Shown here: positions 45,371 to 54,135 of the stretch, piece after piece | How the letters are laid out: each line of letters opens with the position of its first letter | Numbering within the stretch: position 1 is the first letter of the stretch | NCBI RefSeq assembly: GCF_009363055.1 | Contig: NZ_CP045292.1 | Location: 248,001-312,000, forward strand | From: Flavobacterium haoranii | GTDB taxonomy: Bacteria > Bacteroidota > Bacteroidia > Flavobacteriales > Flavobacteriaceae | DNA length: 64,000 nucleotides | Reading direction: 5' to 3' | The notes under the pieces: generated by a model | What the model saw: the letters and a program-made list of their open reading frames with translations, nothing else | What the model was told of the DNA's origin: nothing | Database searches by the model: none | Translations under genes and position numbers: made by a program

Positions 45371-46381
45371 TTGAAACGAAACTATAAGTTGTCTCAGTTT
45401 GCCTTTTTCCTGCTGTACGTTAAATCTTTTTTGTTTCTTCATACATTGTTGAAAACAAAAAAGGATATCACTTCCATCAGGGTTACGGTGTTGTCGTTTT
45501 TTTTATTTGCCAACTTTTTAAGTTTCGGACAATCAAGTTTTGATAACTTTTTTAAACCTTCAGATACTTTAAATGTTACTAGAAAAAAAACCGTTCTCAT
45601 TACAGAAGGTGTTACTCTAGGAGGAGCTTTAATAGGATTGAACCAATTATGGTATAAAGATTATCCAAAATCAAATTTTCATACGATTAATGATAATAAT
45701 CAATGGTTACAACTAGATAAGGTCGGACATTTTTATTCTACTTACCATGTTGGAAAAATTGGTGCTGATGTTTTAGCTTGGAGCGGTGCCTTAAAAAAGG
45801 AACAATTGTTATATGGTGCAACAGTTGGTTTTGGATTTTTAACAGTAGTAGAAATTTTCGATGGTTATTCTCAAGAATGGGGTTTTTCTTGGGGCGATAT
45901 GTTGGCAAATGCTTCGGGAACAGGGCTTTATGTGGGGCAAGAATTACTTTGGCACGAACAAAGAATAACACCAAAATTTTCTTTCCATCAAACTCATTTT
46001 GCTCAAAATAGACCAGAAACTCTAGGAAATTCTTTTAATGAGCAGTTATTAAAAGATTATAACGGACAAACTTATTGGCTTTCTTTTAATTTATATTCTT
46101 TTACGCATTCAAAAGTTTTACCAAAATGGTTAAATGTAGCTTTGGGTTATGGTGGAACTGGGATGATTTATGGGTCAAATTCCGAAGCTTTTGAAAACGG
46201 AATTTCCCAATCTCCAAGTCGCGAATTTTATCTTTCTCTCGATGTAGATTTGACGAAAATTGAAACAAAATCTCATTTTTTAAAGACTATTTTTTCTGCA
46301 TTTAATACCATAAAAGTTCCTGCACCAACACTTCAAATAGGTGATTTTAACGGAGTTAAAGGGCACTTTGTCTACTTTTAG
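45371..46381 (+). CDS. DUF2279 family exported protein
   Basis: A 336-residue protein. A hydrophobic start region ending LFANFLSFGQ suggests export. The DUF2279 core is seen in DKVGHFYSTYHVGKIGADV, VEIFDGYSQEWGFSWGDMLA and GTGLYVGQELLWHEQR. Most of the rest is beta-rich with a C-terminal aromatic residue, consistent with an envelope protein. It starts at a TTG three bases after mltG and may work with it in the cell wall, but its function is unknown. Confidence 0.78.
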   Translation: MKRNYKLSQFAFFLLYVKSFLFLHTLLKTKKDITSIRVTVLSFFLFANFLSFGQSSFDNFFKPSDTLNVTRKKTVLITEGVTLGGALIGLNQLWYKDYPKSNFHTINDNNQWLQLDKVGHFYSTYHVGKIGADVLAWSGALKKEQLLYGATVGFGFLTVVEIFDGYSQEWGFSWGDMLANASGTGLYVGQELLWHEQRITPKFSFHQTHFAQNRPETLGNSFNEQLLKDYNGQTYWLSFNLYSFTHSKVLPKWLNVALGYGGTGMIYGSNSEAFENGISQSPSREFYLSLDVDLTKIETKSHFLKTIFSAFNTIKVPAPTLQIGDFNGVKGHFVYF

Positions 46382-46423
46382 AAAAGTTTAACAACCTGTA
46401 AATCAATATTCTAATTTTTTTCG

Positions 46424-46478
46424 TATATTTGTCCCCGCAAATTTCAGATGGGTGACAGACGCTGAGAAATGAAAATTT
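46424..46478 (+). promoter_or_regulatory. -7 promoter and structured leader of the lysozyme-like gene
   Basis: TATATTTG at 46424-46431 is a -7 box. The leader then has AAATTTCA at 46439-46446, which can pair with TGAAAATTT at 46470-46478 (one bulge) directly before the start codon, enclosing a loop with GGGTGACAGACGCTGAGA. This could hide the translation start. The structure is inferred by eye. Confidence 0.4.
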
Positions 46479-47126
46479 ATGACGAAAAAAGGTTTGTATT
46501 TTTTGGGACTAACCATCCTAGTACTATCAGTTTTAACAGGATTTAATTCAGCAAAAACTGAAACACTTGAAGGATTCTATTTAGATAAAAACAGTAACTA
46601 TGTTTACGGAGTGCCTTCAGAAGGAAATGAGCTAGAAAGTGAAACGAGTGTTGTAATTCCGTTTGTAGGAAAAACATTCGTAGGTTTTAGAGAAGCAATT
46701 GCTTTTAAAGAATCAAGAGGAAAACTTAGTTTGGTAAATCCATTTGGATATATGGGAAAATACCAATTCGGAAGAAGTACTCTAAGAACTTTAGGAATTT
46801 ACGATTTTCAAGAATTCCTTCATAATGCCGATTGGCAAGAAAAAGCGTTTAGAGCTTTAATTGCTAGAAATAAATGGGAACTGCGCAATGAAATTGAAAA
46901 ATATTGCGGTAGAAAAATAAACGGCATTGAAATTACTGAATCTGGACTTTTAGCAGCAGCACATTTAGGTGGAGCTGGTTCTGTAAAAAAGTATTTGAGA
47001 AGTAACGGAAGAAGCGGTTTTAAAGACGGTTTCGGAACTTCATTAAGAAGTTACATTAAAAAATTTGAAGGATATGATGTATCACACATTCCTGCAAATA
47101 AAAATGCTAAAGTAGATTTAGATTAA
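46479..47126 (+). CDS. Lysozyme-like/SLT-type exported peptidoglycan hydrolase
   Basis: A 215-residue exported protein with an N-terminal hydrophobic segment (LYFLGLTILVLSVLTGFNSA). The second half has a lysozyme/SLT-like fold pattern: AIAFKESRGKLSLVNPFGYMGKYQF, where the Glu in ESRG is the likely catalytic acid, then TLRTLGI and SGLLAAAHLGGAGSVKKYL. It is close to MltG and DUF2279, fitting cell wall turnover. It has an unusual structured leader. Confidence 0.75.
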   Translation: MTKKGLYFLGLTILVLSVLTGFNSAKTETLEGFYLDKNSNYVYGVPSEGNELESETSVVIPFVGKTFVGFREAIAFKESRGKLSLVNPFGYMGKYQFGRSTLRTLGIYDFQEFLHNADWQEKAFRALIARNKWELRNEIEKYCGRKINGIEITESGLLAAAHLGGAGSVKKYLRSNGRSGFKDGFGTSLRSYIKKFEGYDVSHIPANKNAKVDLD

Positions 47127-47134
47127 AAAATTAA

Positions 47135-47857
47135 TTATTCTTTGTGAATAATGAATATGCAAGGTCGCTTATGTAAGTCGACCTTGTTTTTTTTCCACTC
47201 TTTTATAGTTTTAGTTTTAATAAACTCGGTAGGTAAAGTAATATCACAAGCAATACAAAGGTGTGTATTGGGTTGTAAAATATTTACTAAATCTTCAAAA
47301 AGTTTATTGTTTCTATAGGGAGTTTCAATAAATAATTGCGACTGGTTTTTTTCTTGTGATAGTCTTTCAAATTGTTTTATTGCAGCTTTCTTTTCATTGT
47401 TATCAATTGGTAAATAACCATTAAATGCAAAGCTTTGCCCGTTCATGCCACTCGCCATTATAGCTAATAAAATTGAACTTGGACCTACTAGAGGAACAAC
47501 TTGAATTCCTTTGTCGTGTGCTAATTTTACAATTACAGCACCTGGATCTGCAACACCAGGACAACCCGCTTCACTCATTAATCCAACATTTAAACCATTT
47601 AAAAGAGGCTCTAGCATTTTATAATGTTCGCTGGTTTCAGTATGCTTGTTAAGGAGACTAAGTTTAAGTTCTGATTGTTTTTTATCAGGCTGAACACTTT
47701 TTATAAAGCGTCTTGCAGTTTTTTCGTTTTCAACTATAAAATGGTCAATAAAATCTATGCTTCGTTTTATGGTTTGAGGTAATACATCTTCAGGATTCAT
47801 TTCTCCCAGTGTAGTTGGGATTAAGTAAAGTTTGCCTAAAAATTGTAAAGGTTTCAT
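47135..47857 (-). CDS. RsmI-like SAM-dependent methyltransferase (tetrapyrrole methylase fold)
   Basis: A 240-residue protein resembling RsmI (16S rRNA 2-prime-O-methyltransferase). Features are LYLIPTTLGEMNPEDVLPQT, IDHFIVENEKTARRFIKSV, the GLMSEAGCPGVADPGAVIVK motif and VPLVGPSSILLAIMASGMNG. Its start codon overlaps the upstream phosphatase stop by 4 bases (ATGA), as part of the dnaA operon. The rRNA target is inferred from the family; this Bacteroidetes branch is not well tested. Confidence 0.82.
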   Translation of the reverse strand: MKPLQFLGKLYLIPTTLGEMNPEDVLPQTIKRSIDFIDHFIVENEKTARRFIKSVQPDKKQSELKLSLLNKHTETSEHYKMLEPLLNGLNVGLMSEAGCPGVADPGAVIVKLAHDKGIQVVPLVGPSSILLAIMASGMNGQSFAFNGYLPIDNNEKKAAIKQFERLSQEKNQSQLFIETPYRNNKLFEDLVNILQPNTHLCIACDITLPTEFIKTKTIKEWKKNKVDLHKRPCIFIIHKE

Positions 47858-48312
47858 TTTGTTAGTTTTTCTGCAATTACATCACAAGCTTTGTCGAGCA
47901 TGTTATAAACATTCTCAAAACCATCAACTCCTCCATAGTATGGATCTGGAACTTCAACATTTTCGCCAGGAAATAATTCGTTAAGTATTAATGTAACTTT
48001 TGTTTTGTCTGCTTCATTTTCAGCTAGCGACAAAATATTTTTGTAATTCGACATATCCATAGCATAGATAAAATCAAATTCTTTAAAATCTTTTGCTGAA
48101 AATTGTCGTGCTTTTTGCTGAGAAATATCTAATCCTTTTTGTTTAGCAATGGCAATTGATCGTTTGTCTGGTTTTTCGCCTGCATGCCATCCGCCTGTTC
48201 CTGCTGAATCTACTATAAAATCATTTTTGGAAAGTTTAGCTTGTAAGATGCCTTCTGCTAATGGAGAACGACAAATGTTGCCTAAACAAACCATTAAAAT
48301 TTTAGTAGGCAT
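47854..48312 (-). CDS. Low molecular weight protein-tyrosine phosphatase
   Basis: A 152-residue LMW-PTP. The catalytic P-loop CLGNICRSP near the N-terminus follows the C(X)5R rule, and the general acid is in PDPYYGG near the C-terminus. It dephosphorylates tyrosine on proteins, often linked to exopolysaccharide kinases. Its start overlaps the dnaA stop by one base (TAATG). Confidence 0.93.
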   Translation of the reverse strand: MPTKILMVCLGNICRSPLAEGILQAKLSKNDFIVDSAGTGGWHAGEKPDKRSIAIAKQKGLDISQQKARQFSAKDFKEFDFIYAMDMSNYKNILSLAENEADKTKVTLILNELFPGENVEVPDPYYGGVDGFENVYNMLDKACDVIAEKLTK

Positions 48313-49739
48313 TATTGCGATAGTTTTTTGTTTAAATCATCAACAAACTTACGGAATTGTTTATCAGTAGAAACTAAGTTGTCTACAGTTTTACAAGCAT
48401 GAAGAACCGTTGCATGATCTCTATTTCCAATTTGACTACCAATACTTGCTAAAGAATTTTTTGTGTATTTCTTAGCGAAAAACATGGCTAATTGACGAGC
48501 TTGAACAACATCTCTTTTACGTGTTTTCGATTGTAGCGTTTCAATATCAAGTTGAAAGTAATCTGAAATAATCTTTTGGATGTAATCAACAGAAATTTCA
48601 CGTTTAATATTTTTAACAAATTTCTCTACAACTTGTTTTGCAAGTTCAATTGTAACTTCTTTTTTATTGAAAGAAGATTGAGCAATTAAAGAAATTATTG
48701 CTCCTTCAAGTTCTCTTACGTTTGATTTGATATTTTTTGCAACATATTCTATAATTTCTTCTGGCATTTCTACACCATCTCGATATAAAATGTTTTTTAA
48801 GATAGAAATACGTGTTTCATAATCAGGTTGGTGTAGCTCCGCTGAAAGTCCCCATTTGAAACGAGATAATAAACGTTGTTCAATATCTTGCATATCGACA
48901 GGAGCTTTATCAGATGTTAAAATAACCTGTTTTCCATTTTGGTGTAAATGGTTGAAAATGTGAAAGAAAACATCTTGTGTTCCAGATTTTCCTGATAAAA
49001 ATTGAACGTCATCAATAATTAGTACATCTATTAATTGATAGAAGTGAATAAAATCGTTACGTGTATTTTTCTTAACAGATTCAATATATTGTTGCGTAAA
49101 AATCTCAGCCGAAATATATAAAACTGTTTTTTCAGGATGTTTTTCTTTGATTTCAACACCAATTGCATGAGCTAAATGTGTTTTACCAAGTCCAACACCA
49201 CCAAATATTAACAAAGGATTAAATGAAGTTCCTCCTGGTTTATTGGCAACTGCCATACCAGCACTTCTAGCTAATCGGTTTGAATCTCCTTCTAAGAAAT
49301 TATCAAAACTATAATTAGAATTTAGTTGAGAATCTATGTTAATATTTCGTATACCAGGAATTATAAAAGGATTTTTTAGTTCAGGATCTTTTTGTACAAT
49401 AGGTACATCAACCTCTTGAGGTTTTACTGCTTGTCTATCGTTACTAGGAATTTGGTGTGTAAACGGAAGTTTATTGTTATAAGAGTTTTCCATCTTAATT
49501 TTATACAATAACTTTGCGTTTGGTCCAAGTTCTTTAGTTAATGCTACTTTTAAAAGTTTAACATAATGTTCTTCTAGCCATTCGTAAAAGAATTTACTAG
49601 GCACTTGAATAGAAAGCGCATTGTCTGTTAAGTCAACTGACTGTATCGGTTCGAACCAAGTTTTATAGGCTTGTTCTTGGATATTATCCTTTATGAATGA
49701 CAGACAGTTTTCCCATACTGATTGCGCAGTTTTACTCAT
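48312..49739 (-). CDS. dnaA: Chromosomal replication initiator protein DnaA
   Basis: A 475-residue AAA+ initiator. Domain I starts AQSVWENCLSFIKDNIQEQA. Domain III has Walker A (FGGVGLGKTHLAHAIG), Walker B (LIIDDVQFLSG) and LLSRFKWGLSAELHQPD. Domain IV ends with the DnaA-box-binding signature (QIGNRDHATVLHACK). It is the first gene of the dnaA-phosphatase-RsmI operon. The AT-rich upstream gap (49740-49983) may lie close to the origin, but clear DnaA boxes are not seen. Confidence 0.97.
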   Translation of the reverse strand: MSKTAQSVWENCLSFIKDNIQEQAYKTWFEPIQSVDLTDNALSIQVPSKFFYEWLEEHYVKLLKVALTKELGPNAKLLYKIKMENSYNNKLPFTHQIPSNDRQAVKPQEVDVPIVQKDPELKNPFIIPGIRNINIDSQLNSNYSFDNFLEGDSNRLARSAGMAVANKPGGTSFNPLLIFGGVGLGKTHLAHAIGVEIKEKHPEKTVLYISAEIFTQQYIESVKKNTRNDFIHFYQLIDVLIIDDVQFLSGKSGTQDVFFHIFNHLHQNGKQVILTSDKAPVDMQDIEQRLLSRFKWGLSAELHQPDYETRISILKNILYRDGVEMPEEIIEYVAKNIKSNVRELEGAIISLIAQSSFNKKEVTIELAKQVVEKFVKNIKREISVDYIQKIISDYFQLDIETLQSKTRKRDVVQARQLAMFFAKKYTKNSLASIGSQIGNRDHATVLHACKTVDNLVSTDKQFRKFVDDLNKKLSQ

Positions 49740-49785
49740 AGATAAACTTTTTTATAGTTGCTTAAAGGTTAATAAATTGTTTTTC

Positions 49786-49798
49786 AGGGCTTAGCCCT
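49786..49798. promoter_or_regulatory. 13-bp palindrome upstream of dnaA
   Basis: AGGGCT-T-AGCCCT lies about 47-59 bases before the dnaA start. It could be an operator or a small hairpin in the dnaA leader. The surrounding 244-base gap is very AT-rich, so the GC-rich palindrome stands out. Confidence 0.45.
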
Positions 49799-49983
49799 TG
49801 AGCAGGTTTTTATTTCTTTGGGATAACAAATATGTGAACAATTTTTTGTAAAAAAAAATTGATTTGGTATTGATTTTTTGAAAAAAATATTGTAAACCAT
49901 TTTTTGGTTTAGGAAATTTTTTTTTAACATTTCTTTAATATTAAAGTGTTATCTTACAAAATAAAAAAAATACGAAAATATTT

Positions 49984-50385
49984 ATGAAAATTTTTGATAT
50001 ACAAGTCCGGGTGCGATATGCTGAAACAGATCAAATGGGTGTGGTTTATCACGGGAATTATGCGCAGTATTTTGAAATGGGAAGAGTAGAGTGGTTAAGG
50101 AATCTTGGAGTCTCTTATAAATGGATGGAAGATAATGGTGTAATGCTTCCTGTAGTTTCGCTTTCTATGAATTATAAGAAATCGGCGCGTTACGATGATT
50201 TACTGACTATAAGAACAATTTTGAAGAAACTGAGTTCTGTTAAAATTGAATTTGATTACGAAATTTATAATGAAGCAAACGAGTTATTAACAACTGGAAA
50301 TTCCGTACTAGTATTTGTTGATATGAAAACGGGAAGACCAACTATGGCTCCAAAATATGTTAGTGAAAAAGTTGAGCTTTTATAA
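49984..50385 (+). CDS. YbgC/FadM-type acyl-CoA thioesterase
   Basis: A 133-residue hotdog-fold thioesterase. It has the family motif VRYAETDQMGVVYHGNYAQY with the catalytic Asp, followed by FEMGRVEWLRNLGVSY. It hydrolyses acyl-CoA thioesters in the cytoplasm; the natural substrate is not known. It is transcribed divergently from dnaA and converges with the YigZ-like gene, overlapping it by 6 bases. Confidence 0.9.
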   Translation: MKIFDIQVRVRYAETDQMGVVYHGNYAQYFEMGRVEWLRNLGVSYKWMEDNGVMLPVVSLSMNYKKSARYDDLLTIRTILKKLSSVKIEFDYEIYNEANELLTTGNSVLVFVDMKTGRPTMAPKYVSEKVELL

Positions 50386-51006
50386 ATCTTCTTTTTCTTT
50401 AATGGATACTTCGAAAAGTGTATTAAAAATGTTGAAGATTTCTTCAGCATTTTTTTTTCGTGTTGCTATTTCAATTTCACAAGCTAATTCCATTTTCTGA
50501 TTAACTATTGAAATGTTTTTTTCCTTGATAACACGCATAACTTTATTCATGTTTTTGTAATCGAAGTTTACTAAGAAATGTTTGTCAATAGTTTTTTCAA
50601 TTATTTCACATTCTTCTAAAGCCATTTGCGCAGTAGTTTTATAAGCATTTATTAAACCACTGACGCCCAATTTTACTCCGCCAAAATAACGAACTACAAC
50701 TACTAAAACATTAGTTACTTCAAAAGATTGAATTTGGCCATATATAGGCATTCCAGCACTATTGTTAGGTTCGCCATCATCATTAGCTCTATGGTATTTT
50801 GTTTCAGTTCCAATTTGAAATGCGTAACACCAGTGTCTAGCAGAAAAATGTTGTTTTTTAAGTTCTGCTAAATGTTCTTTAATTTCATCTTCACTAGTAA
50901 CTGGAATAGCGTAACCAAAAAATTTACTGTTTTTATCTTTAAATAAAACTTCAATTGAGGGTTGGTCTATGGTTTTGTAAGTGTCAATAATTTCGTTTTC
51001 ATTCAT
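50380..51006 (-). CDS. YigZ/IMPACT family protein
   Basis: A 208-residue protein with the IMPACT N-terminal domain: KDKNSKFFGYAIPVTSEDE, HWCYAFQIG, the conserved ANDDGEPNNSAGMPI loop and VVVVRYFGGVKLGVSGLINA. YigZ relatives have been linked to ribosome or translation stress, but the bacterial role is uncertain. It is the last gene of the ribD operon. Confidence 0.9.
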   Translation of the reverse strand: MNENEIIDTYKTIDQPSIEVLFKDKNSKFFGYAIPVTSEDEIKEHLAELKKQHFSARHWCYAFQIGTETKYHRANDDGEPNNSAGMPIYGQIQSFEVTNVLVVVVRYFGGVKLGVSGLINAYKTTAQMALEECEIIEKTIDKHFLVNFDYKNMNKVMRVIKEKNISIVNQKMELACEIEIATRKKNAEEIFNIFNTLFEVSIKEKEDL

Positions 51007-51007
51007 G

Positions 51008-51865
51008 TTAATTGGTAACTAAAAATAGCGCTATAATGGCTAAGGCAATTCCGAAATAATTTTGTTTGCTCATTTTTTCCTTAAAAAAGATAATGCCAAC
51101 AAATGTTGTGAACAAAATTACACCAATATTTAATATTGTAAAAATTATTGAACTGTCCATGTTTTCGGTTTGTAATGCTTTAGTTAAATAAAACATCGAA
51201 AAGAAGTTGGGAACACCTAAAGCAATTCCTGCTATGAAATTTCTAAGTTCAAAGTGAAATTCTTTTTTTAAAATTTTATAAACTATTGAAAAACAGCCAA
51301 AAATAAAAGCAAATAGAAAGGTAAAACCTGAAAATAAGCTTACTTCATCTTTTGTTAAATGAGTATGCTGTGCGTAATTAATTAAAGTGTCAATAATTCC
51401 TGCGCCAAAAAATAAAAGAATTGGAAACTTAAATGAGGAAAAATTTATTTTCTCATTTTCATTTTTGGAAACAAAGAAAACAGCAAAAAGTGCTAAAACA
51501 ATTCCTAGTACAATTAAATTTGTTACGTTTTCTTTAAAATAGAAAATTCCAAATAGAATAGGAATAATCATAGACATTTTACTGGCTACTGAAGCTACTG
51601 TTAAACCGTTAACTTGAGTAGTTTTTCCTATTACGTAAAAAACAACTATAAATAAAATGCCTAAAATTACACAATTAGCAAACCAACCTTGTTCGTAAAC
51701 TTGGTGTAATTCTATATTCGATTGGTTTAAAATTAAACCTAAAATAAAAGCAATAAGATAATTGAAAACAATTGCTTGAAAAGTATCTACATTAAAATGT
51801 TTGAAGATTTTAAAAGCAATGTACAAACACCCTGAAAAAAAGAGTGCTAATAAAATATTAATCAT
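51008..51865 (-). CDS. EamA/DMT superfamily membrane transporter
   Basis: A 285-residue protein with about ten hydrophobic segments in two halves, as in EamA/RhaT-like drug/metabolite transporters. Recognisable are the helix pattern ASVASKMSMIIPILFGIFYF of the first half and the C-terminal IGVILFTTFVGIIFFKEKMS of the second. The substrate is unknown. It overlaps the upstream HAD gene by 8 bases and precedes YigZ by 1 base. Confidence 0.85.
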   Translation of the reverse strand: MINILLALFFSGCLYIAFKIFKHFNVDTFQAIVFNYLIAFILGLILNQSNIELHQVYEQGWFANCVILGILFIVVFYVIGKTTQVNGLTVASVASKMSMIIPILFGIFYFKENVTNLIVLGIVLALFAVFFVSKNENEKINFSSFKFPILLFFGAGIIDTLINYAQHTHLTKDEVSLFSGFTFLFAFIFGCFSIVYKILKKEFHFELRNFIAGIALGVPNFFSMFYLTKALQTENMDSSIIFTILNIGVILFTTFVGIIFFKEKMSKQNYFGIALAIIALFLVTN

Positions 51866-52469
51866 TTAAGTTTTTCATATAATCTAAAAGTTGTACAACA
51901 TCTTCAGTTTTTGGATTCAAATGCCAAGTCTTAAGTCCAAGATTTTTTGCACTAGCAATATTGTCAGCGTTGTCGTCAACAAAAAGTGTTTTTTTAGGAA
52001 TTAAATGATGATTGTTTAAGATAAATTGAAATGCTTTTTCATCGGGTTTTCTAAATCCAAATTCAAAAGAAAAGTAAACCTTCTCAAAACAACTGTAAAA
52101 ATCTCTCGCAAAAGATAGTCCAAATTTATGTTCAAATTTTTCAATATGTGTTCGGTCAGTATTGCTTAGCAAGTACATTTTGTATTTTGGAGCAAGCATT
52201 TGTATAAACTCTAATCGGTTTTCAGGAAAATCTTTTAAAACAGTATTCCAAGCGTCTCTAATTTCAAGAACACTTGCATTTGGAATATGTTTTTGTAAAC
52301 CTCCCATAAATTGAATTTCGTCAATTTTTCCTATTTCATAATTATGATTAAGAATGTCTAATTCGCTATTCCATTCTTTTAACCCTAATTTTTTCAGTTG
52401 GTTATGACAATGTTCTTTGTCAATATTGATAAAAACGTCACCAAAGTCAAAAATAATAGCATCAATCAT
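51858..52469 (-). CDS. HAD family hydrolase
   Basis: A 203-residue YihX-like HAD phosphatase. Motif I is IIFDFGDVFINID with the nucleophile Asp, motif II is YLLSNTDRTH, motif III is GFRKPDEKAF and motif IV is LFVDDNADNI. It overlaps ribD by 8 bases, so it may serve the dephosphorylation step of riboflavin synthesis, but sugar phosphate substrates are equally possible. Confidence 0.88.
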   Translation of the reverse strand: MIDAIIFDFGDVFINIDKEHCHNQLKKLGLKEWNSELDILNHNYEIGKIDEIQFMGGLQKHIPNASVLEIRDAWNTVLKDFPENRLEFIQMLAPKYKMYLLSNTDRTHIEKFEHKFGLSFARDFYSCFEKVYFSFEFGFRKPDEKAFQFILNNHHLIPKKTLFVDDNADNIASAKNLGLKTWHLNPKTEDVVQLLDYMKNLND

Positions 52470-53520
52470 AATTTCTATATGTTTTTAGTTCATCATTCAT
52501 TATGAATTGATGTTCACAATGAATTGCTTTAATTTTTGGGGCTTTTAATCCGTTGTATAATTTATTTTTTCCAACAAAAACTCGAGCTTCGTCCCAAAGA
52601 TTTTTTTCAAGAAACGATTCCAAAGTTTTTTTACCACCTTCAATTATAACAGATTGAATGTTTTCGTGGTATAATTCATTTAGTAGGAAAAATAAAAAAT
52701 GAGTATCAAATATACTTTTTTTATGTGAATATTTTTGAATTTCTGTTAAAAAAATAGATTCTGAAAATATTAAAGTATTGATTTTTCCGTTTTTCACATT
52801 AAAGGACTCATCAATCTTATTGCTTTTGTCAATTATTATTCGGGTAGGATTAGTTCCAAAAAAATCTCGTGCGTCTAAACTAGGGTTGTCATCTAAGACA
52901 GTTTGTGTACCAACAAGAATACCTTGTTCTTCAGTTCGCCATTTATGAACCAATTGTCGCGAATAAATATTGGTAATCCAATAAGGGCGATTGTCATTCT
53001 GAGCTTGTCTAAGAATTTTATCTGGTGCAAGAAAACCATCTTCACTTTCGGCCCATTTTAAAATAATATAAGGGCGCTTTTTTTGATGAAATGTAAAAAA
53101 TCTTTTGTTTAACTCCTGACATTCTTTTTCTAAGATTCCAACCATTACATTTTTACCAGAATCTTTTAATTTTTGAATTCCTGTTCCTGCAACTTTAGCA
53201 AACGGATCAATGGTTCCTACAATAACATTTGGAATTTCATTTGCTATTATAAGATCGCAACAAGGTGGCGTTTTTCCAAAATGACTACATGGTTCTAGAG
53301 TTACATAAATAGTTGCTTCATTAAGTAAAGACTTATCTTTAACCGAATTTACAGCGTTAACTTCAGCATGAGGTTCACCAGCTTTTTTATGCCAACCTTC
53401 GCCAATAATTTTTCCGTTATGTACAATAACACTTCCTACAAGCGGATTTGGATAAGTTGTTCCTAATCCATTTTTTGCCAATTGAATGGCGCGTTGCATA
53501 AAATGTTCATGTGTCATCAT
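52462..53520 (-). CDS. ribD: Bifunctional riboflavin biosynthesis deaminase/reductase RibD
   Basis: A 352-residue RibD that deaminates and then reduces the pyrimidine intermediate of riboflavin synthesis. The deaminase zinc site is visible in GEPHAEVNAV and LEPCSHFGKTPPCCDLII. The reductase domain starts near RPYIILKWAESEDGFLAPDK and ends with SVIIEGGKKTLESFLE. The stretch ILRQAQNDN right after APDK is encoded by a copy of a dispersed intergenic repeat (52991-53019) inserted in frame. The start could be either of two adjacent ATG codons. Confidence 0.93.
   Translation of the reverse strand: MMTHEHFMQRAIQLAKNGLGTTYPNPLVGSVIVHNGKIIGEGWHKKAGEPHAEVNAVNSVKDKSLLNEATIYVTLEPCSHFGKTPPCCDLIIANEIPNVIVGTIDPFAKVAGTGIQKLKDSGKNVMVGILEKECQELNKRFFTFHQKKRPYIILKWAESEDGFLAPDKILRQAQNDNRPYWITNIYSRQLVHKWRTEEQGILVGTQTVLDDNPSLDARDFFGTNPTRIIIDKSNKIDESFNVKNGKINTLIFSESIFLTEIQKYSHKKSIFDTHFLFFLLNELYHENIQSVIIEGGKKTLESFLEKNLWDEARVFVGKNKLYNGLKAPKIKAIHCEHQFIMNDELKTYRNYD
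52991..53019. repeat. Dispersed repeat inside ribD
   Basis: TTGTCATTCTGAGCTTGTC followed by TAAGAATTTT matches the common Bacteroidetes repeat type (TGTCATnCTGAGC, TGTCGAAG). It is in frame in ribD, encoding ILRQAQNDN on the minus strand. Compare the copy at 60711-60743. Confidence 0.75.
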
Positions 53521-53587
53521 CTTACAAAATTAATGTTTTTAGATTGTGATTCTCAATTTCTTGTCTGAATTTAATTACTTTTACATT

Positions 53588-54064
53588 ATGAATATTAGAA
53601 CCATTAAAAAAGAAGATAATCCACAAATTGCAACAATAATTCGCAATGTTTTTGACGAGTTAGATGCACCAAAATGTGGAACAGCTTACGCTGATCCTAT
53701 TTTAGATACTTTATATGAAGTGTATCAAGAACCTAAATCTATTTATTTTGTTATTGAAAACGAAGGGAAAATAGTAGGTGGAGGAGGTTTAGCATCTCTA
53801 CAAAATGGAGAAAATGCGTATTGCGAATTGCAAAAAATGTATTTTGCACCAGAAGCTAGAGGATTGGGTTTAGGTAAACAAATTATTGAAAATTGTTTAG
53901 CATTTGCTAAAGAACAAGGCTTTAAATATTGTTATTTAGAAACTTTACCTTTTATGGAAAGTGCTCGAAAACTTTATGAAAAAATGGGTTTTCAATATTT
54001 AGATAAACCACTTGGAGCAACAGGACATACAAGTTGCGATGTTTGGATGATAAAAGAATTATAG
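53588..54064 (+). CDS. GNAT family N-acetyltransferase
   Basis: A 158-residue acetyltransferase. It has the acetyl-CoA-binding loop RGLGLGKQIIENCLAFAKEQ with the preceding strand ELQKMYFAPEA, and the C-terminal MESARKLYEKMGFQYLDKPL. The ATG at 53588 fits the family start (NIRTIKKEDNPQIATIIRNV). It is transcribed divergently from ribD. Substrate unknown. Confidence 0.88.
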   Translation: MNIRTIKKEDNPQIATIIRNVFDELDAPKCGTAYADPILDTLYEVYQEPKSIYFVIENEGKIVGGGGLASLQNGENAYCELQKMYFAPEARGLGLGKQIIENCLAFAKEQGFKYCYLETLPFMESARKLYEKMGFQYLDKPLGATGHTSCDVWMIKEL

Positions 54065-54135
54065 TTTTCGTCAGTTTGAGTGATTTTCTGAAAGAAAAAT
54101 TGTATCGAAAACAAGAGAATAATCAAATAGTTAAA

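Noticed and set aside
46432-46478. TPP-riboswitch-like GGGTGA...CTGAGA in the leader of the lysozyme-like gene
   Set aside because: The leader is only about 47 bases, the second half of the TPP aptamer is missing, and the gene is unrelated to thiamine.
49740-49983. Replication origin call
   Set aside because: No cluster of DnaA boxes (TTATnCACA) can be seen, so the region is only noted as AT-rich next to dnaA.
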